A stretch of 64,000 nucleotides of DNA from contig LS997562.1 in assembly GCA_000469685.2 (NCBI GenBank), forward strand, positions 19,559,920 through 19,623,919. The letters are read 5' to 3'. The notes under the pieces were generated by a model. The model ran no database searches. It worked only from the letters and a program-made list of their open reading frames with translations, and was not told the DNA's origin. This document shows, in pieces, positions 32,314-42,400 of the stretch; positions within the stretch are counted from its first letter, which is position 1, and every line of letters starts with the position of its first letter. Origin of the DNA: Haemonchus contortus. Lineage: Eukaryota > Nematoda > Chromadorea > Rhabditida > Trichostrongylidae. Position numbers and translations under genes: made by a program.

Positions 32314-32534
32314 ATCAATCCCATTTTGGGATGCCCTTGTGCATTCGACTTCCATTAAGAATCATAATGGCGTTTTGAATGTGCATATGGCCCATACAAT
32401 GGCCATCGGTGGCTAGCCGATGTACAAGTCAGTGCTTTTATCCTCCCAGACTAGTTCTTGTACCAATCAACCGACTCCGGAGAGATGTTAGGCTTGCTTG
32501 ACCTGGACAGGTATCAGTTTGAGATCCGACCCAG
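32314..32534 (-). repeat. tRNA-derived SINE-like repeat, copy 4 (-)
   Basis: The reverse complement carries the family blocks: the tail corresponding to GGGATG...CAATCCC, ATGGCCCATACAATGGCCAT, ACAAGTCAGTGCTTTTATCC and CTTGTACCAATCAACCGACT. The B-box end (near 32520) is degraded. Confidence 0.5.
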
Positions 32535-34339
32535 TAATCATTCTTGCAGTGTGGGCACTTGGCACTACACCAACTCCGCCTCCACATGATCTCCTATCAA
32601 TCGTTATTCTTTATCGATCTTTTCGCTACATTAAAAAGTATGGAGATAGCTTACGATGGTATGAGCATTTGGCCTCTATAACAGATTTTTAAGAGAGGCG
32701 AAGTTCAGCGAAGCCTATCATGTAGGCAATCCAAAGGCGGTTTTTCGGTGAACAGTTTACACTATTTCTGAGTGATCTTTGTAAATATCCGTTACCATTA
32801 CAACTATAGTTTTGAACAGGAATCGAATGGGCTGGCGCATCCCATTGATCAAGGCCAAATGAGTTTATACTTGCAAAATTTATCGATTAGATTTACCGAC
32901 TTTTCGGCGGAATAGTTATTGTACCGCATTAAAAGACTTACTCATAAGGTTCCATGCTGGTCCAGTGGGGGTACCAAAGCAGAACACTCTGCAGTCGAAA
33001 TCGGGTTGTATCTTTTATGGATCTGGATGGTGGTGAAGCCCCACTCATGAAATCGACCAGCACCCTCGGCCCTAATTACGCTGTCTGGGTACTTGAACTC
33101 GCTGTGATGCCATAGAGATTCGATCAGCAGTGCTCATTAGCCTTCGGATAGCCTCGCTCGTCGTTCATCGGCACCCACACCCAGAATGGTGCTGGATCCA
33201 CTGGGTGCTGGATCCATAATCGGACTCTGAATCTCCCTCTGCATTGATTCATGTGTTCGGGTTCAGTTTTTCAAGGAGGGAGGGCAGCACAGTCTGCCAC
33301 TGTCGGTCGGCTGTAGGCGGTGGAACACTTGTTATCGCCCCAACACTGCCGCCCATATTCACTAGCTGACCTTCATTCAGGTATTGAGATGAGAGTATGC
33401 TGCTGTGTACGGGTTGTGCCGAGGTCACCTTCTCCTCTCCTACTGCTAATGCCCGCCCCTCGTCTTCTCGTTCCCGGCCTGCTCGCGCGGGCGGGGTCCC
33501 ATCAGTCCGTCTGTATTCCCTGTGTGGGTGGGGGTGTGGCCTAGCACGCCCCGCACATCGCTTGGGTGCTTATGCACCCAAAAGCTGTCGCGCAATCGAT
33601 TGCTACGTGGCGGTCGCATTGGTTTAGCTGCACTCCTCTACCACCCTCTCCCCAAGCCTCCCACCCAGAGGGCGACCTTTTCCACACTCCATTCTGATCC
33701 TGGGAAGTACTGAGCATCTTCTCTAACGTACGTTTATCTCTTTTTGCTTGAATTACCATACTTTTTGTCAGTTTTCCCGCTTTACCTTTTCGTTTCGTTT
33801 CACTGCCATCGATTTTCGTCTTTATCTTCACTTTCGAAGAATATGTCCTATTCCAGTGCTCCCAGTCATCTTTTTAAAGTCCTGCAACCAATGCCTACAT
33901 TCCCTACTCCTATGAAAGTTCATAATTTTCCTGATTTTTGCTGTTTTTTCGTTTTTCACTGCTTGCTTTTGTTTAGCGCATGAGTTTTCGTTTGTGTTGT
34001 TTTGAAACGATCTTATTGACGGTGATGACGTTCTACTGGATACTACTATACGTTATAACAAACAAATTTCCCAGTTTTACATGCTACAGTAGCCCGCTAT
34101 TGACAGCTTTCATGTGACTATTTATGTAAACAAATTGATCTTTTTGATCCAAGCAGATTTTCGGGTTTTTCAGAATTCCGTGTATGCTTGTGTGTATGTC
34201 TCTGTTTGTCCTGCTCTTTAAGTGACGCGGAAAACTTGATTTTCTTGCTTTTGACTTTTCTGTAACAAATGCATTACACCAATTTTACACAATTTCAGTG
34301 GATAGGGGGGGGGGGGGGCGTAATGTGTTGCTTGCGATA
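32535..34339. other. No gene recognised
   Basis: A small tandem motif, GGTGCTGGATCC, occurs twice at about 33188-33220. Frames at 33320-33713 are overlapping and GC-driven. A poly-G run of about 13 bases lies at 34306-34318, directly before the foldback element. Confidence 0.4.
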
Positions 34340-34684
34340 TACCGTATTTGGTGAAAATGTAGTTGGGGGGTGCCACCGCCCTGTTGTGCTCTGCGTCCCC
34401 GACACTGGCGGCAGAGTGCATACAGATCGCAGAGATGAATTCCTTCCCTTCTAAAAGTTAGGGAAGGAGCTCCGGAGTTGGAGAGGTGATTATCTCATGC
34501 AAAAGGCTGGGATGTGGTAAGAACTGAACATCCAACTGGTTCACCCACCCCGGAGCTCCTTCCCTATCTTTTAGAAGGGGGGAGCTCCGGGATGGGTGAG
34601 ATTGTTAGATGAGGTAAGAATAGAAGAGACGCAGAGCACAAAAGTGCCTGGCACCCCCCAACTACATTTTCACCCCGTATTTTC
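34340..34684. mobile_element. Large nested foldback (palindromic MITE-like) element
   Basis: Outer arms 34341-34398 and 34628-34683 are inverted copies: the left carries GTGAAAATGTAGTTGGGGGG and CTCTGCGTC, the right GACGCAGAGC and CCCCCCAACTACATTTTCAC. Inside, TTCTAAAAGTTAGGGAAGGA (about 34446-34470) pairs with TCCTTCCCTATCTTTTAGAA (about 34557-34576), and the latter region also forms a local hairpin (TCACCCACCCCGGAGCTCC at 34541 with GGAGCTCCGGGATGGGTGA at 34581). No protein is encoded. A poly-G run lies just left of it. Confidence 0.75.
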
Positions 34685-35093
34685 CATCTGCTCAATTGCT
34701 TCCTATTTTTTACCCTATTTTTTAAAGCAAATTTCTGCCATCCCAGTCGTAAGACATTGGTTTTGACTAGTGTTTAATGTAACCGGCATTATTTCTCGAA
34801 ATTTCCCTCTTTTGTAGTTCTCGCGCTGAATTACGCTTACGACGTCGTTGTTCTATTCTAAGGATTTCATAACATCTTTCTTACTGTTTTTTTTGTGCTT
34901 CCGTAGGGTGTAGATAAGGAAAAGGAGGGATTCATACACTGTTAGATCACCATTCCCTTTGCATCTTTCCCCACACCCTGTGGGAGTATCGAATATTTCC
35001 ACATTTCTGTTATCGACGGTTCAAAACTGGCGCCAATCGATCTTGCGCATAATCGATATCCATCGTTGGGGCACTGGCTGACGGTGGTTGTAG

Positions 35094-35482
35094 CTATGGG
35101 ATGAGGTAAGCAAACCGGCCCGTTTGGCTCTTCTGCTGGACGCATTTCCTTATTCTTCGATTCTGTTTAAAGGTCTCATAATCCCACTCAGGGAAAGTAC
35201 GTGGGGAGTCGCTTCTAAATCCCAGGTGGAAGTTCTTTATACGGTGTACATAGGGCTGCCGTGCAAATGTGACAGTATGGTGTGCTTTAACAGTTGATTC
35301 ATATATTCGCCCAATAACTTCCACATATTAACAAGGAAGTGTCTTCCACCTGGGATTCAAAAGCGACTCCCCACGTACATTCCCTGAGTGGAATTATGAG
35401 ACTTTCAAATAGAGTCGCAGAATAAGGAAATGCACCCAGCAGAAGGGCCAAACGGGCTGGTTTGCCCCTACCTGTTCTATGG
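35094..35482. mobile_element. Long inverted-repeat foldback element
   Basis: Two arms of about 140 bases (35094-35236 and 35340-35482) are inverted copies around a loop of roughly 100 bases. Matching pairs include CCGGCCCGTTTGGCTC with GGGCCAAACGGGCTGG, GTACGTGGGGAGTCGCTTCT with AAAAGCGACTCCCCACGTAC, and CCCAGGTGGAAG with CTTCCACCTGGG. Several mismatches show it is not brand new. Non-coding. Confidence 0.78.
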
Positions 35483-36599
35483 TTTGGATAGCACCATTGT
35501 TATTACACCTTTCTATGTGAGACTTTGATGTGTTACCATCAGAGCGCTCATACAAATAGCCCAGCACGTGTCCCATTCCGTGGAAGGGTTACTGGTTACC
35601 GTGTTTAGGCATTCAAGTACCATTTAGAATAATTGAATCGTTACAGCCCGAAGATCTCCTTTAGGACTGACTACTTATCGGAATTTTTCGTAAATCTGCA
35701 TTTACATAATCCCTCAATCTCCGACATTCGACAAGAACGAAAGCTTAGTATGCACAGAAATTCATGATACTACGCAATCACTACATGTTATTTGGCAACG
35801 TTCCACGATTAGGCGAGTATACGAAACCATATTGGTACCACAGTAGCAATTGGATGCGAACTGAATTTTCGTTGTCTTTCCCGTTAACTGGCGAATCTTC
35901 CTCTATACTATCTCATGATTTTTACACTTAAGAATAACATTTTAAAGAGTGAAGCGAATTGTGGTTAGGGATGAAGTACTGTATCTGGGAATAATACGGT
36001 AGTTTTAGATCGTTCTTCTCGCTTACTCCATTTTCCCATTCCAAATTAGGGAAATTTGTTTCCTGACGGCATTTTCCCAACACCCTCCACGACTGCTTGA
36101 CCCTGTGTCCTTTAACTTCCTACAGTTTCCCTCATTTCCAAATCACTTCCATAGAGCATTTATTTTATTACAGTCCTCGAAAGAAATACAGCTTTTAACG
36201 TTACGGTAGTTCTTTATGTTTGCTTTGCATAATGTCAATCTTTGTGATGATGCAACGATTTTTTGGTGACCATTGGATTATCCAATCCATATTTACAAAA
36301 TTTCCTAAACCGTTATGCATATTTTTCTAAGGGTTAATCATATGCAGTGGTTCACATCGACATCGAGTTTACGGGGCGATGTGGGCGCTTTCATTGTCCC
36401 CGGCCCGCTGTTGACTGTTTGCTTATCGATCGAATGTTTACTCAGCGTATTGATTAGCGTCAAGGGCACCGTGTGTGTTGACGAAACCTCCTCTCCTGCA
36501 ACACAATGCGCCACATCTCTCCTCTACGTTTCCTCTTTTTCTAAAGTTCCGTAACATCGAAACTTTTCTTTTATGTTTACCTGGGAATGGTTGAGCTCC

Positions 36600-36699
36600 T
36601 ATATAAGCTGAGTTACTGGGACGGAATGGAAGTAAGAAACTTCGAGTTCTAGTTTCACATTAGCTAGCTATGGCGTCATGTGCTCGTAATAAGACCGGT
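36600..36699 (+). promoter_or_regulatory. Possible TATA-type promoter and start exon
   Basis: TATATAAG at 36600-36607 is followed 62 bases later by an ATG (36670) opening MASCARNKTG with a GTAAGA donor inside. Spacing allows transcription to start around 36630. No following exon was identified, so the gene it might serve is unknown; chance is possible in AT-rich DNA. Confidence 0.22.
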
Positions 36700-37210
36700 A
36701 AGAGATTTAGCCATAGACTAGATCTCAATTATTTCTATTTTTATGTTCGAACATCATTTACCGGGATTGATTCTTTGACGGCCTTTAATGTTTCTGGACA
36801 ATATTTCCTGAGGAGTTGTTTGTAACGTTTCATGCCTAATTTTTGATTTTTGTGGTTACTACTGGATCTCGAAAAAGTGCACATACCTTTGGTTAAATGA
36901 ATTTGTCTTCAGAAGCGAATGCGAATAATATTTTTGTTGCATAATTACGTCACTAAAGTCAGCGTACAACATTCTTTTTAAAAGCCTTTTGACAGTGAGC
37001 AAAAGGGAATGTGGTTGAAATGCGGATCTCGTATCTTCTTTGATAACTTTTTCCATCTTCAATTTCGTGTCTCGAAATTGTCAGTTACAGAAGTGCTGCA
37101 TTAAATCATTTTGAGTAATACAAGTTTACAGCTACTAGCTGCATCGGGAATAGTGAGTCATAGTTGAAAAGGTTTTTAAAAAATTGAATTCTTGAAAAAA
37201 TCTTTTCACT

Positions 37211-37320
37211 TTTGACTTGGCGTCCTTGTACTGCTCGTCAGTAGAAATACGGGTTCGAGTCTCCTCCGGAGCGGATGTTTTGCCCACTACTTGCTATCCT
37301 TGTGAGGCTTTTTACTTTGT
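37211..37320 (+). repeat. tRNA-like pol III relic (+)
   Basis: A B box-like GGGTTCGAGTCTCC lies at 37251-37264, preceded by a weak A-box candidate CTTGGCGTCC at about 37217. No cloverleaf could be built with a proper acceptor stem. It is probably a SINE head or tRNA pseudogene. Confidence 0.35.
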
Positions 37321-37507
37321 CATGTTTCGGTGTAATATGAAATAGAAAAAAGTGAGAGAGGCAGTCCTCTTATATTAGAAGTACTCCGGATTTATTGGAA
37401 ACCGGTTGAAAATTTGTTGATAATTTCGCGTTAAGCAGTTTTATGGGAATGGAATTGAGCCAGCAATTGGCGTCATACGATTCGCAAAGTGACCTCAGTG
37501 GGGTTAC

Positions 37508-37707
37508 CGGCGACGTCTAATCCGTTCTGATTTCTTATCGCCCCGTTATCGCCGATCGCTGTAACGGCGGCGTCGGTGGTGGGGTCGTAATTGCGGCATT
37601 GCATCTGCTGGCATTCAGTGTATGTCCCGTTGCCTGGCAGTGCTGACCAGGCGTCCTGTGTCGACCTCATTAAGGACATTTCGCTACTGAGGAATCCAGC
37701 ATAGCCC
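37508..37707 (-). CDS. Exon-like segment of an unidentified gene (-)
   Basis: On the - strand, after CCAACAG, an open stretch reads GYAGFLSSEMSLMRSTQDAW..., includes GTYTECQQMQCRNYDPTTDA and stops at a GTAACC donor. The + strand frames here are broken by stops. It could be one exon of a secreted or surface protein, but no partner exon was found and no family recognised. Confidence 0.22.
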
Positions 37708-38061
37708 CTGTTGGCATTTTCGTTATTTTGCGACTTGATTTGGGTAGGATTCTTCTTTTTTCCGCTTCTTATAATCATCCTGAACATTAGTTCATTCGAC
37801 TTTCTCCTTTTTCGTTACTGCTCAGTACGATCAATGAAACCCCAACTGGTATGAAATGAATCCTGTAACGTTGGAGTGTTAGGAGGCCGAAATAGATTGA
37901 GAACTGATGCCGACTAACATGAATTTTCTCCGCCTCTCCACTGTCGTTACCTCACCCTACCTTCTTTTCCTTCAAGTTTGACTATCTCTATATAGATGAA
38001 GATTGGACGGTAGATGCACAATTCGTACTTTGCATCGTATTGGTCGTATCTCTCTCCCCAG

Positions 38062-38178
38062 GAAAACTGCGTAAGACCCACAGCAGTCCCTCCGAATTAC
38101 CACGCCGATCAATATTCGTCGTCGCAAACTCGCATTCAATATCTCTCCATCGGGCAACGACGACGAAAGATGCATTGA
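38062..38178 (+). CDS. Exon-like segment, possible last exon of an unidentified gene (+)
   Basis: A strong acceptor (TATCTCTCTCCCCAG, ending 38061) precedes ENCVRPTAVPPNYHADQYSS..., ending RRRKMH and TGA. A second frame over the same bases (38040-38285) is also open, so the reading is uncertain. No matching upstream exon was found. Confidence 0.22.
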   Translation, partial: ENCVRPTAVPPNYHADQYSSSQTRIQYLSIGQRRRKMH

Positions 38179-39422
38179 TATCGCGGTGTCGCTCGGGAAA
38201 TGCATTTATTGGGACTGGGGGATTGTTGAAACCCGTTCCAGACAAATTATATTATTCAAAATGTCTTTTTTATTCTACGTATTGAATTTTCTACTGTTCC
38301 CTCGACATCTCTCCAGAAATTGCCTGAAGAATTGTGCCTGTTCTAGGTGCTCCCCAATGCGTTTCATTTTGATATCAGGTGAGCAAATAGATGCAAACGT
38401 TATTTGTACAGCTATCGTTTTCATTGTTTAGCTCATCGATGCAACCAATTTATGCCATGAAGTAACAAACAAATGCCTATCGATTCTCCTGAATATCGAG
38501 TTTCGCATTTGTTTTTTCGTTTCATTGATTATGTGTTACAAAATTTGGGTTTTTATGGCAAACCAAAAGAACTGAGGATCATTTTCGTGTTGAATTTTCA
38601 CTGGATACAGTAAATGGCCTACGTTTCCTGAGTTACTGATACCAGTTACTGTCAATATGATTGATGTCCTCTTTCTATTTCCATTTGCAGCTGTGATTTC
38701 TAGCTTAGTGTGTTTTTATTTATATTCTTGCTATTTCTTTGATACGAATCGATCGGTTTCATTCGATGAACATTTAAGTGTAATTCTAGCAGGCCTCAAG
38801 ATTACACTGTCAATCTTATCAATACCGTATCTACTCCCTCGCTAGGTCAATCAATGATAACATGGGACTGTGACATCATCTTTTTTGTCTTTATGTTTAT
38901 GAACTCCCAATTAAGTTAATGAGAATGCCTTTGACTAGGATTCTTGAGTGCCGTATTGGCTCATACTAAGGGGAGATGTCTGGTCAGTTTGTATGACTGA
39001 TGTTAACACCAGAACCACGAGCAGTGGGAGCTTAATTGCACGACTACGGTGCACTGCTATTTTCTAGACAAATGATCTGGACAAGGTTTTTTCATGTCCC
39101 GACTTTACTTTACTTTCCTTCCCTTGCCATTTGATTTAAAACTTCCTTAGCCTTTTTTCCTGTTGCAATCAATAATGAGGAAACCGGCCTAAGTTGAGTC
39201 ACAGTGCATCTTGAAGTAAAGCCAGGGATTTTATGTTGTTATAATGCTCACTGATCTTGTACATGGCTTGTTCTTCCAACTCATTGCCAGCTTAGGATGT
39301 TTTCGTAGCATTTTTCCTCGTTGTTTTCACTGCTTTAGCATCTCTAATCCGTCTAGAATACACGTGTTCGTGATTTCTTGAAATCAGTTATTCAAGCGTA
39401 CCTCCAAATTCTCTCCTTTTTC

Positions 39423-39474
39423 AGGTCCATTTACGGCATTCTGCCGTGTTCGTGGTGTATTCCCGTAACGTCAG
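39423..39474 (+). promoter_or_regulatory. Probable 5' splice acceptors of the RING-H2 gene
   Basis: A T-rich run ending in TTTTTCAG closes at 39424, and a second CAG closes at 39474 directly before the ATG. The intervening 50 bases have an in-frame stop (TAA), so they would be leader. Either site could receive the spliced leader; the first has the better pyrimidine tract. Confidence 0.4.
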
Positions 39475-42400
39475 ATGGATCCTCTGCCTGCCGCCATGCC
39501 ACTTGCAGCCGCGTCGCGCAACGCATCGGCGGCCGCTCAACAGTTGGCATACGCAGCGGCCACCGGACCGGCGAACGGATCACAGACGTTGGCCGCTGCG
39601 CCGTACATCCCTCTCGAGCTGATGATGTACCACCATCATCATCACCATCATCCTGGAACCGGCGCTGGTCTTGTTCTACCACAGACTCCTGTCCCGCCTT
39701 GCCTGCTCAGTGCTCAGGTATTTCAAGTGGTGAAGCAATTTATTCATAATCTTTGAAATTTTTATATTCTACCAACATATTTGTTGACAAATCTGTTTTT
39801 CTTTCAAGTCCATATTTTAGACAATGCCACTGTGCTCAGTTCCTTTTCCTTTTATGCGAAAGCGTTTTGGATCTTCAGTCTGTTGAAAATTAGTGTAATC
39901 TTTTGTGTTATTTACTGTGAAGACGGGCTTTTATTCTGAGGCCTTCAGTAGCCGTAAATGAGTCCTGCGTAAAGTTGTAGCGTCAAGGCTCGTTGCTTGT
40001 GGAGGTCTGTAAGCAGGTAGTACTCCTTTGTTGAAGTAGAATCACATCTATGCACTGTATCGACACCCTAGCATCCACTAACTGGAAAAAAAGCTGAAAG
40101 TAGGGCAAAAATAGATTAAAGAGGATCCTGGTTCGATGTCAAAGGTGTCAAATTCACCTCTAGTTTTTAGGGTATACGTAGCCGGATTGGTAGAAAATCT
40201 TTTTGAAATCTTTTACAAAAGCGGTCATGGGTTGGTGGAACTGAATGGGTACTTGTGGAGCATTGTCACCTGCGGATGGTTTCTCTGGTGCGCGCTATTA
40301 TTAAGTTAAGTGAGGCCGTGCTCGTCGTCTTCCATGGGTAACACATAAAACAGGAAAAGGTGGTTTGGAGCGATTTTCTTTTGATTTGTGGTAATGTAAG
40401 GTGATTATGTTTATATTCATTTATTTAACTATATAGTTTTCTGTTTTCTTTCATAATGGTTTTGCGGTTGTATCGTAGTGCAGAGATATTGTTTCAGCCG
40501 ATGATGTGCCAATCCTGTATCTATTCATCACCGACGCAACCTTGTTCTATACACCATGCACCGATCGCTTACGGTCAAGCGACGCCCAGCTACGCGTTGG
40601 TACCGCAATCGCAACATCCCACAAATCACCATCAAGCTGCACAACCGAATGGGACAGCACCGCCACCACAACAGCAACAAAATAGTGGCCAACAGCAAAT
40701 TATAAATGAGCCTTCTCAGGTGGGTTTTGGTATTTTTCCCTAACGACTTCAAATGAGTGAACAGAATTTGGTTCACAATAGATTCTTTTTTATTTCTCAA
40801 ATCATCTTACTGAAGTTCTCTATTCACTTTAAAAATGAGGAAAGGCTAATGTTCATGAACAGACTGTTGATATATGTTTGACTGCATCATAGAAGACTCA
40901 TTTTTTTACATTCGTTTGTTGTGCCTTAGTATGATTATTATGGGGAAGGGATAGGGAAAATTCTAGTATCTTCTTAAAACTAGAAAAAATGGAGAATGTG
41001 TAACCGTTTGGTTTTACTATTTTAGATAGTTTTCGTAGATTATTTCAAATGCATTTCTACTTCAAGACTTCTACTGTCTATGTTAAGTGGCTTAACCTAA
41101 GAAATTCTTGAATTCTGATTATTTACTAAAAGTTTTCGGGTATAGGCGGCGAATCGAACATTATTAACATCAGATCCCGTTTTCATAGGCGCTTTTATTC
41201 GCTCAGTGTTTGGTCTAGAGGGATTTCGGCTCATTTATCAGTTCCTCAAATAGGTAAAATTCTCAAAAATGCGTCAATGACTCTTTGGATCAGTGCTAGC
41301 TGCTTGATCTTTGCTTCTGTTCTTATTATCACTTATATTCTCTGCGAATATTTCAATCTGCTCCAGATATGGTTTGGGTTCGTCTTCATAATGTCGTTCT
41401 TTCAGCTATCTCAAGCGCAGTTACCGTTAGCGAACACTGTTCTGTTACAGCAGCAGCAACAACAACAACAACAGCAACGGAGGGAAGTTGAGGTGAGTTG
41501 ACGAGGTTGTTGTTGTACAGCGTTCTTTTCAAGGGACGGTCCCGATAATCACGCTGTTGGCTTCTGTAGTGGTGGCGGCGGTGACGACGACGAGTCATCG
41601 TCCTCACTGCCGCCATCACAACGTCGTTTTATGTTATTGTGCCACTGCCCCGATCACGGCATACAGGACGCGCTACTGCTGGCTAGCTAGAGAACTGGTT
41701 TCTCGACTGATGACTTACGGCTGAATCGGTGGAGGGCTTCTCATTCGGTCACACTTACTACCCTTTTTGGATGCTGAAGTTGTGGTCACCGGTTGACACC
41801 CAGCACCCTTATTTTCATTTATTTTACGAAGCTTATTGGAAACGATGAAGTGCCTAAGATCATGAGCTAAAAGATCACTGATTGTGTTCTATCCTCTGAG
41901 TATTAACAGTCGGGAACCTAACGAAGCCTCAGAAATTTCGTGGGATTTTTATATTTTCACTCAAGTTGCATGTTTTGGATTCAATTGAATACTATTACTT
42001 GGTATTGGTCGCTATTTTAGTCATACGACGCAGTTGTCTGTTTTGGGTGCTTTCGCATTGCCATTGCTTTTCTGTTTTCCTCACTAGTTCTCCCTTCTTT
42101 ACTGCGGGCGATCTCATGGTCGTCTAGAAATTTCCGGCCGCCCACGCCGAGGATGGGGAAGCCACAAGTTATTAACAAGCTTAATTCGAGATGGTCTACT
42201 CTCCACGTATTCCATATGCTTTTCATTTTGCTCTTTTCGCGTTTGTCCGCTCTAAATGTGATTGGGTAGTGTTCCCTGAGACTCGCTGCTGAGAGTTTTA
42301 CACAGCAAAGGATTTCAGTCAGATTCTGGTGGGATAAAAAAGGCATGTTGTTTGTTAGGTATTCATAAGCAAAATCGGGTGGTGCTGTGATTTAGAATAA

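Larger units (their letters stand above)
35483..39422. other. Region upstream of the RING-H2 gene
   Basis: Mostly AT-rich. It holds the possible TATA site at 36600, the tRNA-like relic at 37211 and the two exon-like segments at 37508 and 38062. Non-coding leader exons of the RING-H2 gene could lie here but were not identified. Confidence 0.4.

Noticed and set aside
39431..39682. An 83-codon - strand frame across RING-H2 exon 1
   Set aside because: It is the antisense shadow of a GC-rich exon whose + strand reading has in-phase splicing and continues into a recognisable RING protein.
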